64,000 nt of DNA from Lycorma delicatula (GCF_047948215.1 NC_134465.1:38540153-38604152), one strand, 5' to 3'; numbered from the stretch's first letter, positions 46,928 through 60,212 are shown. Made by a program: numbers and translations. The notes: generated from the sequence alone by a model not told the origin.

Positions 46928-47528
46928 AATCATTGAAATTGCTGTTTCGAATGCTGTTAAAATTATTTGTATTAGTAGAGTAATTATTAATATTTTTATT
47001 GATGATGTATTACCTAATAGTGTTATTAATAAATGGCCTGCAATTATATTTGCTGTTAGTCGTACAGCTAATGAGATTGGTTGGATAATGTTTCCTGTAG
47101 TTTTGATTAGAATTATTATTGGTGAAATAGCTGAAGGTGTTCCTTTTGGGTAGTATATGTTTGAATATTTCATTTGTAAAGTTTTTCCTTCTATATACTG
47201 TAATTATAATTCACCTAGGTAGGGCAATTGATATTGATACTACTAAGTGTCTTGTTGATGTGAATACATATGGGATTAATCCTATTATATTTCTGGTTAG
47301 GATAAATATAAAAATTGATATTACTATAATTAATATTTCTTTTTGGTCAGTTATTGATTTAAATTCATTTATTAATTTTTTTTCTATTAATTTTGTGAAT
47401 ATATTTATTCGAGATTATTTTGTTCAATACCATTTTGGTAAAATTATTGTTGTTATAAAAATAATTATTCAGTTTCTTTGTAATAGTTTAGTTATTGGGT
47501 CGAATGTTGAGAAAAGTCTAGTTATCAT
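46928..47528 (-). pseudogene. ATP6: ATP6 relic, main part
   Basis: F0 subunit a. ATG at 47526-47528, overlapping the end of ATP8 as in mtDNA ('MMTRLFSTFDP'). 'MGLIPYVFTSTRHLV' is near 47245-47290, and then 'ISLAVRLTANIIAGHLLITL' at about 47020-47080 holds the essential Arg. It ends at 'LTAFETAISMI', where the LINE begins, and its last 16 or so codons are at 44000-44051. A small break near 47155-47180 interrupts the frame. Confidence 0.92.
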
Positions 47529-47657
47529 TTTCAGTTAATATTTATTTTTCTTTTTTTTTATGTTTGTTATGAAGAATAGTTTTGTTATGTTTATTATAAT
47601 TGTTATTGTTGTTGTTATTAATATTAGGTTTCATATTATTGGTGACATTTGTGGAAT
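47522..47657 (-). pseudogene. ATP8: ATP8 relic
   Basis: Starts with ATT at 47655-47657 directly after trnD and reads 'IPQMSPMMWNLM', the ATP8 signature (mitochondrial code). It ends with TAA at 47522-47524, overlapping ATP6 by 7 bases. About 45 codons, no break noticed. Confidence 0.87.
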
Positions 47658-47658
47658 C

Positions 47659-47721
47659 AAGAGGCACATTTTATGTATTTTTTATTTGACAATTAAATGT
47701 TTTTTTTAAACTAGCTTCTTT
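47659..47721 (-). tRNA. trnD: mitochondrial tRNA-Asp relic in NUMT
   Basis: On the - strand, AAGAAGC and GCCTCTT form the acceptor with one mismatch, and the anticodon loop TTGTCAA has GTC. The K-D-ATP8 order is ancestral. Confidence 0.82.
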
Positions 47722-47790
47722 CATTAAGAGTATTCGATGTTTACTATATTTTGGTTTAAGAGACCGTTACTTTCTTTCAGTCACTTAATG
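47722..47790 (-). tRNA. trnK: mitochondrial tRNA-Lys relic in NUMT
   Basis: On the - strand, CATTAAG pairs with CTTAATG, and the anticodon loop TCTCTTAA has CTT. A well-preserved cloverleaf. Confidence 0.88.
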
Positions 47791-48474
47791 TTTGAATTTT
47801 TTTTTATTGTTTTATTCATTTAATAAATGATTTTATGTCAATTCTTTCTATTGTAATTGGTATAAATCTGTGGTTTATTTCACAAATTTCTGAGCATTGT
47901 CCAAAAAAAAACTCAAGGTGTTTTTGTTATTAATCTAATTTGGTTTAGTCGTCCTGGAATTGCATCTATTTTTACTCCTATTGATGAGATAGTTCAAGAG
48001 TGGATTACATCTGATGATGTTACAATTACTCGAATTTGTGTTAGAAATGGGATGGTTATTCAATTATCAACTTCAATTAATCGGAATGAGGTTAAATCAT
48101 TTTGTGGTTTTATATATGATTCAAATTCTATTTTTTTTTAGTCTTGAGTATTCATATGATCAATATCATTGATGTCCAATTGTTTTAATAGTGATTGATG
48201 GTTTAATTATTTCTTCTATTAAATATAGAATTTTAATTGATGGAATGGCGATGAATACTAGAATAATAGCTGGTATTGTTCAAATTGTTTCTATTGCTTG
48301 ATTTTCTGTTAGTAGGTTGTTTGACATTTTATTTTTTGTTATTGTTATTATTATAATTGTTACTGTTGTTGTAATGGATAATAGAATTATTATAGTGTGA
48401 TCATGGAAGTTTATTAGTTATTCTATAATTGGGCTTGCTCTATTTATTATATTGAATTTTATTCATGATGCGAT
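47791..48474 (-). pseudogene. COX2: COX2 relic
   Basis: Cytochrome c oxidase subunit II, CuA-bearing. On the - strand after trnL2 it reads 'IASWMKFNMMNEASPIMEWL' and 'NFHDHTMMIL', then 'IGHQWYWSYEYS' near 48135-48175 and 'VIVTSSDVIHSWTI' near 47985-48035. The Cys-rich CuA end (about 47885-47940) has an A-run and an apparent shift: the expected GxCSExCGxNH block is only partly readable. The length of 684 bp is normal. Confidence 0.92.
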
Positions 48475-48543
48475 TTCTAAGGAAATTATTTTTTAATTTA
48501 TTAATGAATTTTAAGTTCATGGCAATTTTCTGCCACTCTTAGA
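48475..48543 (-). tRNA. trnL2: mitochondrial tRNA-Leu(UUR) relic in NUMT
   Basis: On the - strand, TCTAAGAGTGGCAGA start, CTTAGAA 3' strand and the anticodon loop ACTTAAAA with TAA. It sits between COX1 and COX2, the insect/crustacean hallmark position. Confidence 0.88.
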
Positions 48544-50079
<1,536 letters not shown>

Positions 50080-50080
50080 G

Positions 50081-50142
50081 AATGGGATGGCTGAGTTAGG
50101 TGATAAATTGTAAATTTATTTAAGGTTAATAACCTCTCATTA
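50081..50142 (+). tRNA. trnY: mitochondrial tRNA-Tyr relic in NUMT
   Basis: AATGGGA pairs with TCTCATT (one G-T), and the anticodon loop TTGTAAA has GTA. Confidence 0.83.
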
Positions 50143-50149
50143 TTTATTT

Positions 50150-50211
50150 GTCTTATATTCAATTATGATCCTGTATTGCAAATATAGTGGTGAATTTATT
50201 TGCTAAGGCTT
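50150..50211 (+). tRNA. trnC: mitochondrial tRNA-Cys relic in NUMT
   Basis: GTCTTA pairs with TAAGGC, and the anticodon loop ATTGCAA has GCA. As in insect mtDNA its 3' end (TAAGGCTT) overlaps the 3' end of antisense tRNA-Trp. Confidence 0.82.
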
Positions 50212-50761
50212 ATTTATAATAATAATAATTTATTGCCCTGAGGTAGATAATCCCCACGTCCGGAACACAACATCTACGTTCCACGTCCAGGGCGGCAACA
50301 GCTGTACTCACGTACATTACATATAGCTGGCTAACGGGGTTCCGAGTATTGTTTCTCGGATATACTTTTCTCGGCCGATTTTCATCTGCATGCCGAATTA
50401 GAGGACTGGATTTCGCGGCCACCTGCAGATACGAAATTTTTACTGATTATGGAAATGGATTGATACTGCTTTTAGAGCTGGCGATGTGGCGGCCACGGTC
50501 GAAGTTATTTGCAGGTGTAACGGAGACCTTTCGTTGTCCACATGCCCCCCGCGATGGCAAGCATGTAGTTAAGGTGCCCATGTTGTTCGGGGCATGGGAG
50601 CCCTGAATGCCTCGGTGTGTAAGGGCCTGGAGTCAGTGCAGAGACTGCGCATCCGCTCTCTGCCAGGACATATGCCGGTTCCACCGGAACGGACCTCCAG
50701 GGTAGGTAGCCCTGGAGTGGGGGTGTACCCCGGCGGCTAGCCTTACTACAGAAGGGATTAA

Positions 50762-52301
50762 TTGTTCATGCAAACTGAACAACTAAACGTGACAGAGGGT
50801 TCACGTAAACATCCTCGTCTAGAACCAGCCGTTTCGCCTGAGGCAAAACGGAGAAAAAGTGCAGAGTCAAGAAAGATTGAGATTGACGCTAGGAAAAGCT
50901 TACAAAAAGCTTTTTTTAAAAGTAGTAATGTACCGAAACCCAAATATTTGGTCATTACAAAGGAGGATGGAAATTTCTCGAGGGTGAGTCCTTTTCTCAT
51001 CGCTCGGGAGATAACAAATGCGCTGGTGGCCCTGTAAAAGAAATAAGGAAGACCTTCATGGGACTTCATGTTGAGACTGTAAATGATGTCCAGTCTCAAA
51101 AGATTTTAGGGCTTAAAAAGATTGGAGAACTGGCTGTACATGTCGATCCCCACGGTACGCTCAACACCTCAAGGGGTGTGGTCGTCTGTCGGGATCTTCT
51201 AAATTGCACGGAGCAAGAAATTGTTGAGGAGTTGTCATCGCAGGGAGTAATAGAGTGTCGCCGATTGAGCATGAGGAGGAATGGCGAAGTCCTACCTTCA
51301 GCCTCTCATGTTCTCACATTTAACCGGCCTACCTTGCCGGAGAAGATTAAAGCGGGGATACATCGATTGGATGTGCGGGCATTTATCCCGCAACCAATGC
51401 GATGCTTCAAGTGCCAACGTTTTGGCCACACCGCTATCAAATGTGAGAGAACGCAAATATGCGTGTGCGGCGAAGAGGTGCATGAGGGAGAGCCGTGTAA
51501 AGAGCATCAATTGCAACAATTGATTACATTTGCATCAATTGCAAGGGACAGGATTCATGTAGATCCAGGAATTGGCCTGTCTACAAAGAAGAAGTAGCTG
51601 TGCAGGAAGTTAAAACCCTGCAGAAAGTCAGCTACATCGAAGCCAGAAAGATTGTTAACGCCCGCAAACCTAGAGCAACAACATCTTATGCTCAGGCTGC
51701 GGCTACTGTTCCTGCTCCTGCTCCAATTGCTGTAGATGAGACTCAAATTATAAATAAACTTGCGCCTACTTTGGCTAACATGATTGAGAGGATCATCGAA
51801 AACAAGATGAAACCTTTCAGCAATAAAGAATTTGTTAAGCCAAAGATAGTGGTACAGCCTGCTGAAGATAAATCTGTAAAAGTGAAAGTTGCTCCTGCAG
51901 AAAAGAAAACGGACTCCAAACCAGAATGTAAAGTCCGTCTCAGCGAAATTCTTAATGACAAGAAAGAGTGTGTTATAGAGGCTGCAAAGCCTCCCGCAAC
52001 TGAGGTGACCTCTAAACCACAGAGGCCACAAAATATCACACAGGGGGGACGAGTGTCCCCCCTTCCACAGGCGGTGACCGGTACGACCCCTGTGTCTGGG
52101 GGCGGCCAGCTTGCCGCCTCTAAATCGGCGCCAATCCATGCCCGTCGTCGTCGGCGGCTTCGGTGGTCTCCGATTCGGAGACCGGAAGCTACACCGGCGA
52201 CGACGTTCTCCACGAACACGATGCTGTTCGATAGATGGAGAAAAAAAGGAAAAAAGGGTGGCCGAAAGGAAAACCCAGATCATAATTTAATTAAAAATTA
52301 G
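50762..52301 (+). pseudogene. I-clade LINE ORF1 (Gag-like, zinc knuckles), frameshifted
   Basis: Three frames make up the protein: 50762-51037, 51058-51597 and 51600-52301. The first holds a basic N-terminus ('SRKHPRLEPAVSPEAKRRKS'). The second holds the conserved 'NTSRGVVVCRDLL' domain and the knuckles 'CFKCQRFGHTAIKC' and 'CVCGEEVHEGEPC'. Just past 51500, in the frame of the third segment, a 'CINCKGQDSCRSRNW' knuckle has its last Cys replaced by Trp. The third part is Ala/Pro/Lys-rich and low in conservation. Shifts lie near 51035 and 51490-51520. Its role in intact elements is RNA binding. Confidence 0.87.
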
Positions 52302-55300
52302 CGAGTCGATTGTACAATGGAACATCAATGGATGTTTTTCAAACATCCATTGTTCATGTACGCTTGGTACATGATGTAGACCCGATTTGTATATGTCTGC
52401 AAGAAACGCATTTCCGCCGAAATGAAGATTTTAAATTAAAAGGATTCGAAATATTTCGGCGAGACCAACCGCCAAATGTAAGAGTTGGAGGTAGAATAGT
52501 TAGAGGTGGATATTAACATCGACTAGAGCTACCACCGAAGCGGTTGTTCTAAACACAAACCTACAAGCGGTCGCCGTTAGGATGAAGCGTCCGCTTCAGA
52601 TCACTGTCTGCAGCATATACTTGCCGAATTTTGATTGGAATAAGGATGACATAGCAAGATTAATTTTTGAGCTTCCCCCACCTGTTTTACTGGTGAGTGA
52701 CTTCAATGCTCATAATTCTCTTTGGGGATCGGATCGAATAGATCCCCGCGGAAGAGAACTGGAAGGGTTCCTGATGAATTCAGAACTTATTATTTTAAAC
52801 GATGGATCAGGAACCTTTTTCAATGCCAGAGATGGATCGACGTCCTGTATAGATCTTGTACTTATAAGCGGATCGATAGCACCGAGGTACAGCTTCCATG
52901 TCTTAGACGATCTGCATGGAAGCGATCATTTCCCGGTGCAAATTGTAACTAATGTTACAAGAACAATATATCCCATCCCTAAAAGATGGTTATTTGAAAA
53001 GGCAGACTGGACGAGCTTCACAGCTAGAACGATACTCCCTGAAACAACTGAGACGATGTCGACCCCATAACAAATGCAATAATTGAGTCGGCATCGAGAT
53101 ATATTCCCAAAGCATCTGGGAAACTTACGAAGAAACCCGTTCCATGGTGGAACGATGAAATAAGTGAAGCTATTAAAAGAAAGAAAAGAGCGTATAACGC
53201 CTTCAAGAAGCGTCCTAGCATAGAAAATCTTGTTGCCTTTAAAAAATACAGGGCGTATGCAAAACGTCTTATGATTGACTCGAAAAAACGATCCTGGCAG
53301 CAATACGTGTCATCCATTGACAGAACCACTACTGCATCAGATGTTTGTAGGAAAGTGAAGGCGATTTGTGGGCGTAAAAATTTTGCTCCCATAACTAGCC
53401 TTCAAGATGAAGATGGAATTAAGGATACTCCAAACGAAATAGCAGAGCTATTGTCCAATCACTTCGAGAAGGCCAGCAAAACGGCCAACTACGAGGAAGG
53501 TTTTTGAACCAAAAAAGAAGAACTCGAAGGTCTACTAAATTTTAGAACTGAGTATAATTACTCATATAATGTACCATTTAAAATGGAAGAATTCGTGAAA
53601 GCGTTGGAAAAAGCAGATAACACAGCTGCTGGTCCGGATGAAATCCATTATAATGTGATCAGGCAGCTGAATACCACTGCAAAACGCAGATTATTAGAAC
53701 TTTATAATCAGATATGGCGGGATGGAACGTACCCGCAGCAGTGGAAAAAAACTCATGTAGTTCCAGTACCAAAGAAAAATAAAAATTTAACAGATCCCAA
53801 TAGCTAGAGCCCTATTTCTTTAACGTGTGCTATGGGAAAAATATTTGAAAAAATGATTAATAATCGACTCGTTTTGGAAAAAGAAAACCTGATATCACCG
53901 TATCAAGCAGGTTTTCGGCAATACTATTCTACCACTGATCAAATGATCAGCTTAGAGGACGTTATATATAACAGATTCATTACAAGGAAACATTGTGTCG
54001 TTGTCTTCTTTGATCTTCAGAAGGCTTTCGATATGACCTGGCGTCATGGTATAATGCTCCAGATACATGAATGAATTCGTGGCAATCTGCCTATACTGCT
54101 CAGCAACTATATGAATGACCGTACCTTCCAAGTACGCGTCAACAATGAATATTCATGTGAAAGAATCTTGAAAAGTGGCATACCGCAGGGTTCGCCGTTG
54201 AGCGGTACCTTGTTTACCATTGCCATTAATAAATTGATATTAGCCATTCCAATAGAAATCAGCAAAAGCGTCTATGTTGATGATCTGGCAATTATGTATG
54301 CCAGCAACAAGACTGCTATGGTGAGGTACAAATTGCAACGAGCGATCAATGCTCTAAATGAAGTTGCAAGGAAAAACGGATTCCAATTCTCACCAGAAAA
54401 AACGTGCTGTGTACACTTTTGTAGTAAGAGAATTCCTCATCAAAATCCTGCGTTGAATATTGATGATAATCCAATACAATATAAAGACAATGTAAGATAT
54501 TTAGGACTAGTATTGGATAAATCCCTTACATGGGGATTACATATACAGGACTTGAGTGATAGATGCAAAAGAGCCCTAAACATTATAAAATGTCTATCGA
54601 ACTTAAATTGGGGCTCAGACAAAGAGACATTATTGAGATTGTATAAAGCATTGGTTCAATCTAAACTAGACTACGGATGTATCGTATATTCATCCGCTAG
54701 AAAGTCGCATTTAAAAAAGTTAAACGTAGTTCATAATAGCGGAATAAGATATGCAACTGGAGCTTTCCGCACAAGTCCGGCGGCTAGTCTGATGTCTGAA
54801 GCCGGAATAATGCCACTACATTATAGAAGAGATCCTTTTACTAAGATACGCAGCAAATATATGGGCTTATCCTGCCCATATAAATAATAAACTTTTATTG
54901 CATCCTATGGCTGCATTATACGAACGTCGTGCTACCTATTCCAGACCAGCCGGAATTAGGTACCACGAATTAAGAAGTAAATACGAAATTGCCTTTCCAG
55001 ATACATTGGCAATTTCTACTAGAGAAATACCGTCATGGCTCTTGCAAGCGGTAAATACAAGTTTGGATCTCTCTCAAGGAGAAATAAAAAAGAAACCGGC
55101 AGTGATCATCCAACAGGAATTTTTGGCAACCGTCAGTAGTTACGAAGAACATGTTAGAATTTATACTGACGGTTCTAAAACCGAACATATTGTTGGATGC
55201 TCAATATATGTAGATGGAGAAGCCCACTTTTGGAAACTGCCAGATGTGGCCATTGTCTACACGGCAGAACTCACTGCAATTCAGCAAGCTCTTCGCTACA

Positions 55301-55951
55301 CTGAACACTATTGCGAAGAGAGAGTGTTGATATGTTCCGATTATTTAAGTGCACTTGTCGCAATTCGGAACAAGAACATTAAGGATATCCTAATTGCAAA
55401 CATCCTGTTCATTTTATACGTTCTAAAACAACGAGGACAGCGATGCGTATTTGTATGGACTCCGGAGTATGCTGGTATTCAGGTAATGAAATCGCAGACC
55501 AAGCTGCCAGAAAGGCAACAGTCTGCGATGATTTGTATGCATTTCCTGTAAGAGTGGCAGATGTTAAAAACCGTCTAACAAATATAGTAAAAAACAAGTG
55601 GAATGCTGAATGGAGGAGTTTAAATACAAAATTAAACTCAGTAAAAACTTCTCCTTATAAATGGAAAGGCGACTTTAAGTTGACTCGCCGTGAACAAGTA
55701 GCGGTGACCAGACTTAGAATCGGTCACACGCGATTAACAAATTTATATTTGTTAACCGGCGAAGTGAGACCAATGTGCGGTGTTTGTAATAAAACACTGA
55801 CAATCAAGCATCTAATATAAGAGTGTACCATATATGAGGACCTCAGAAAGAGGTTCCGTCTTAGAAATAATATTAGTGCTGATCTGGATAATGGAAATGA
55901 AGAAAATATAGTTGCATTTTTACACGCCAGTGTACTTCTTAAAAGTCTATA
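52302..55951 (+). pseudogene. I-clade LINE ORF2: endonuclease, reverse transcriptase, RNase H
   Basis: Domains in order. Endonuclease 52310-52960: 'ICICLQETHF' (catalytic Glu), 'LLVSDFNAHNSLWGS' (Asp, Asn), 'GSDHFPVQIV' (His). RT 53580-54890: 'NTAAGPDEIHYNVIRQL', 'FFDLQKAFDMTW' (Asp), 'SGIPQGSPLSGTLFTIAINK' and 'VYVDDLAIMY' (Asp pair). RNase H 55150-55560: 'IYTDGSK' (Asp), 'YTAELTAIQQAL' (Glu), 'ICSDYLSALVAI' (Asp) and 'NEIADQAARKA' (last Asp). The C-terminal zinc-like block is 'CGVCNKTLTIKHLI' near 55775-55815. At least six breaks are seen: the stop at 52514, shifts near 53060 and 53505, a TAG at 53803, and breaks near 54072-54110 and 55485. All catalytic residues remain readable. Confidence 0.9.
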
Positions 55952-56293
55952 AAATGAAAGTTTAAAGCTGTGATAAAAGAATCTCTAAGCGGTAGTTTTA
56001 TATATATATATATAAAGAAAGAAATGGTATTGATAAGTTGAAATTTTAATTTCATGGTCTTTTGAGAACCTTATCTCAAATTTTAATATTGGGGCCCTTT
56101 ACACCCCTTAAGTGTTTGTGATTGTCCTTGTCTTTTATGTCTTAATGTTTATTGTGAAGTTTGTGTTTTTAAATAAAATGTAAGGGCCCTTTACATATGA
56201 CGATCCTGATGGAGATAATAATTTCTTTTAAAGAATGTGACGAGGGCTAATGACCTTAGCAGTCGATGCCCATAAAAATTCAGGAAAAAAAGA

Positions 56294-56335
56294 ATTTATC
56301 TTTGAAGGTTAATAGTTTCTTTAACTTAAATCCTT
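56294..56335 (-). tRNA. trnW: mitochondrial tRNA-Trp relic, 5' part, cut by the I-clade LINE
   Basis: On the - strand, AAGGATTTAAGTTAAAG is the tRNA-Trp 5' arm and D arm, then the anticodon loop CTTCAAA with TCA. The rest of the tRNA is on the far side of the LINE (50203-50217, overlapping trnC). The T arm between them is reduced or missing. Confidence 0.85.
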
Positions 56336-57790
56336 TATAGGTTTTAATTTAGGTTTTATAAGCAATCTTTATATTTTATTTTATTTTTATGCTGGTTCTG
56401 TTACCTGAACTGTTTTTCAGTAGACTCTTTTTATAGATTAGGTATTTTTAAATACTGAACATCAATTTTCATATAAGTACTTGTTACTCCTCTTCTACAT
56501 GTAAAATTAGTAAGGCAAGTGACTGGACAAGAAACGTTTCACCACATATTATGTAGAAATACTTACTACCACAATTACTATTTCACAGAGTAAATGTAAG
56601 CATCTATAGAAAAAGCATAAATTTTATAGATTTATAAAAAAAAAAAAGACAGAAATTTCTATTCTTTATACATAGTAGTGCTATAGCGAAAGAAACTTTT
56701 ACAAGTATGTATATTTTTTAAATATCAAATTTGGTAAATAAAAAAAGCATCCAAGGTAGCTGAACATCTAATAGAAAATAAAACACATAACGACATAGTA
56801 AAATTTGGGAATTTTAGAAATAAATAATAATATTAATGAATTAGAGTGATTAGAAAAATATTGCAAATTTAAACACAAATTAGTAAATTCACAGGCAAAC
56901 TGTAAGGGGAATATTTTGTTTAACCTTATCACTGGTTTACTCGACTTTAGTCCATAGCCATTTAAATTTTTCTCCTTCCATTGCTTTAAGCAAGTATAAT
57001 TTTTAGTAAAAAAAAAATTTGTGACAACTTATAAAATATATTTATTATTTAACACTCATCTGTTAATAGTCGCATCAATTTTGTTTATATTCATAATATC
57101 TGTCTAACCTGATGTTTGGTTTGTTTTTTTAATAAAATTTTAAGTTTTTAGTTTTAAATAAATATTTTAAAATCCCATTTTTTTTATTTTTAACAAATAG
57201 GCACAATCTTACGTTTTTATTTGATTTTGCTTACACGCTAAAAGGTTTTTCAATAATGTGTCATTTCCTTTTTAATAATCGACTGTATTTTGATATAGTT
57301 CTTCTGTTTCATAAAATTGTATGATTTAAATCTAAAAATTACTAATAAAAAATTAGTTAACATTTGTATAGAGATTCAATGTAGCTGCTCATTTGTTGGT
57401 CGATGTAAAGATGATTTTAAAGGAAATTTCTCGTAAAAAAAAATCTTTTAACAGAGAAAATTCAATTTTTTAAAAAACATATATGGATGCATCCAAAAAT
57501 TAAAAAGTAGTAAAAACTTAAATTAGCTGATAAAAATGGCATATTAGTACAGGTAATGTTGTAAGAGTTGTTAGCTCATTACAACATCCAGAACCTCAAA
57601 AAAAATTTCAAGGATAAATAGAAGGAACAAAGTGTTCATGTCTAATCAGTGCAGTAATTCCAAGGAAAATTTTTAAATTGGTATTAAAATTAAGAATATT
57701 TTATACATATTTAAAAAGAGAAATTTATTTCTCGTCAAATTTTTAATTAAATAACAACTTATGCACACAATAATTATGACTTAAATTGAT

Positions 57791-57836
57791 GGTGTGTATG
57801 TGTGTGTGTGTTGTGTTGTGTCTGTATATATATATA
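57791..57836. repeat. mixed GT/TA microsatellite
   Basis: GTGTGTATGTGTGTGTGTG followed by a TATATA run. Confidence 0.9.
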
Positions 57837-58018
57837 AAATATAAAGTATTTACAAAGTTTTACTATATTACAAATGATGAAGACACATACATTTATAGTT
57901 ATAACACTATCCAGTAAAAAATTAACAAACACTTTTTTATTTAAAATGAAATATATTATTTTACAAATGACCACTGAAGCTGACAATAATGCAAATATAT
58001 AATTTGTCTGTACAAAAC

Positions 58019-58054
58019 ATATATATATATATATATAAATATATATATATATAC
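58019..58054. repeat. (AT)n microsatellite
   Basis: Two AT runs separated by a single AA interruption. Confidence 0.95.
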
Positions 58055-58381
58055 ATATTCACAAATGTAAAAAAAATTAGTTATACACAATAATTATTAT
58101 TACGGGTATATAAAATTTCTATTAGAATATCAACAATTATAATTTTTACAGATTTTAGATGCAGTATAAAATTTAAAATCTATTACTATTGTATTATTGT
58201 TATGTCTACACAATAAAATAAACAATATTTTTATTTATTTAATGAAAGCTTACTGTTATTTTTACTCTATATACATTCACATACACACTGAAATTGACTT
58301 GCACACTGAAATTCTTTCACACACAAGAAAATACATGAAATAAAATTATCGTTTTTTTACACAAATAAATAATAAAAATAA

Positions 58382-58491
58382 TTAATAATCATCATCATCA
58401 CAAACATCTAGATATACATCAAACGCTTCTCTATTGCAGCTGCCATCTGAATTAAAAACATATTTGTGAAATGTACCATCAAGGCAAATAG
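58382..58491 (-). CDS. WDR45: WDR45 (WIPI4) last coding exon
   Basis: On the - strand, after an acceptor GTTTCAG, the exon completes a split Ala codon. It reads '[20 protein letters not shown]' and '[15 protein letters not shown]', then stops (TAA at 58382-58384). Human WDR45 ends '[20 protein letters not shown]' and '[15 protein letters not shown]', so this is a near-identical C-terminus: the last blade of the seven-bladed beta-propeller plus the acidic tail. WIPI4/WDR45 is a PROPPIN that binds phosphatidylinositol 3-phosphate and ATG2 during autophagosome formation. A likely poly(A) signal is at 58234-58239. The upstream exons other than the next one are not found in the window. Confidence 0.96.
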
Positions 58492-60212
58492 CTGAAACAT
58501 CATAAAAGGAAAAAATACAAATTATTAAACCGTATTATAATCTGAATTGAAAAGATCATTAATTGAAGGCTGTGAAATAATTAAAATAGGAATTTATTTA
58601 AAAGGTGTACTCCTTGTGATCCAATTTGACCTGTCGCTTTTTCATTGTTCAGATCATTAAGGATGTCACATTTCGGAATGGCAGTTGGATGAAATAAATT
58701 TGTATCAAATAAGCATATACTTATCCATAAATGCATGATACAGCTGTATCACTGTATCATTACATTCACATAATGTCCTCTCAGCATGAGAAACAATAGA
58801 AATCATAGTAAGCCACATCTGAAGAGTTAGATGCTCGGAAACCTAGAAATTACTTGTTAGTTTTTGCAGCTAATACATCATAAAGACAGCAGATAATTCT
58901 TGATAATAATATATATTAGCTGTTGTTGAGGATTCATGATGGACAAAACACGGCAGTATAAAATGTCTGGTGACACACTTTGTTCTCTATATTATTTTTA
59001 TTTTATTTTTTAGTCACTCTCCATGAAATCAGACAGCTTTTCAAACACACCTCCAAGGGGATAGTCATCCCTGAACTTTTTCTGACATTTTGGTTTGTAT
59101 AATTACAACCAACAATATCAGCACCAAATTCTGTGCCTGCTCGTTCTGTAGCATAGTCTGTGATATTTTTTGGAGGGGCTTAGTGAGCCGAATTCTCTCA
59201 GGCATCCTTCCCAATGCTGCATGTCACACGCAAGTACAGTTTGCTCTGCAGCTTCCTCTCTCCTGCAATGGTCATATTCAGTAGAGTGTCTAAATACCTA
59301 AATGCACAGATATGCTTTAAACTTCTGTAACAGGTGAGAAACTGGATTAAGCTTCCAGTGGAGTCGTTTCTGGAGGTCCAGGATCATCAATCTATGAGTC
59401 CATCTAACCTCGGTCGACTGATCCCATCTCTCCTGCTAACTGCAAAGGAATGATGTCTCCATCTCAGTTACCTGTTCTGAATTATCTATCTGATTTCTGT
59501 TTCTGAAATTAGAGCTTCCCATCAGCCATCTCTAATCAAGTGAAATAAGATAAGTATGGATTTCTTAATTACCATTGATAATTTTAACACATTAAGTAGA
59601 AACTAAAATTGCAGACTAGAAAATTTTATATAATTTTGGATTCCCTTTAGATTGCTCCTCTGACGATGAAACTAGATAAAGCACAATTATGAATTTTTGA
59701 TTTAAATAATGAAAATACTGGAAACATTTAACAAAAGTATTATGTAAAAAATGAAACTTTTAACATCTTATATTAGCTAATGCATTCTATTCGCAGATAG
59801 AATTTTAATATATCAATTGCAAGAATTACATATTAATTTGTAGGAAAAGTAACCAAGATCAGTTTTCTTAATCCTGAAAGAGCAATGAAATTCAGTTTAA
59901 AAACTTCAGTATTTATATGAACAGATACTTCAGCTAGGGCAACTATGTGTCTAACATGTTCACTTAGTAAATAACGATTTTTATAAGGATTATCAGATTT
60001 GAAATATAACCATCTCAGACAGACATATATATTTCCTGGTTAGTGTTCTGTATATGTAACAGAAGAAATTTAACATTTAACTTTATGATCTTAAAATCCC
60101 TGTATGCTTAGACTAAAAATTGACACCTAAAAAACTATTTTTTTGTAAAAATTACAGTTCCTCTTACATTTCTATAAAAAGGTAGTGAATTTTGTTAATT
60201 AGTATAACTTAC
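58492..60212 (-). other. WDR45: WDR45 intron with an R1-like LINE fragment
   Basis: On the - strand it is bounded by GTAAGT (60207-60212) and GTTTCAG (58492-58498). Inside, about 59050-59470 holds a decayed LINE piece. The rest has no recognised feature. Confidence 0.85.
59050..59470 (-). mobile_element. R1-clade LINE C-terminal fragment
   Basis: On the - strand, shifted frames give 'LLQKFKAYLC', then a Cys/His block 'YDHCRREEAAEQTVLACD' and 'SQTMLQNEQAQNLV'. These are the C-terminal zinc-binding and helical region of R1-like elements (typically ...TGHGCFRAYLHRF...HC...AEHTLFxC...MLxNExxWNxV). Severely decayed. It is not the same stretch as preserved in the element at 5815-7694, so identity of family cannot be judged. 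Confidence 0.62.

Larger units (their letters stand above)
50218..56293 (+). mobile_element. near full-length I-clade LINE with RNase H, inserted in trnW of the NUMT
   Basis: A 6.1-kb element: 5' UTR (50218-50761), ORF1, ORF2, 3' UTR (about 55952-56293). A 6-bp direct repeat ATTTAT frames it at 50212-50217 and 56294-56299. trnC and the shared trnC/trnW end lie on its left, the rest of trnW on its right. It is distinctly richer in GC than the NUMT. The 3' end carries a CTAATGACCTTAGCAGTCGA segment of the kind seen in insect I/Nimb elements, then a short A-rich tail. Both ORFs have stops or shifts, so this copy is not autonomous, but all domains are present. Confidence 0.93.
56341..58381. other. 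AT-rich DNA downstream of WDR45
   Basis: Mitochondrial similarity ends just past trnW, and an ND2 tail is not convincing. No gene is seen. It contains GT- and AT-type microsatellites. The WDR45 3' UTR must lie at the high-coordinate end: on the - strand an AATAAA is at 58234-58239, about 145 bases after the stop. Confidence 0.55.

Noticed and set aside
47137..47538. A 133-codon open frame on the + strand
   Set aside because: Antisense of ATP6, with an Ile/Val/Asn-rich composition typical of reversed mitochondrial coding DNA.
51743..52283. Long open frames (158 and 242 codons) on the - strand
   Set aside because: They run antisense to the third part of the I-clade ORF1, which has the family's domain order and neighbours. 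The reverse frames have no recognisable domain.
57791..58054. CRISPR-like or satellite array
   Set aside because: Only simple dinucleotide repeats; no spaced direct repeats were found anywhere in the window.
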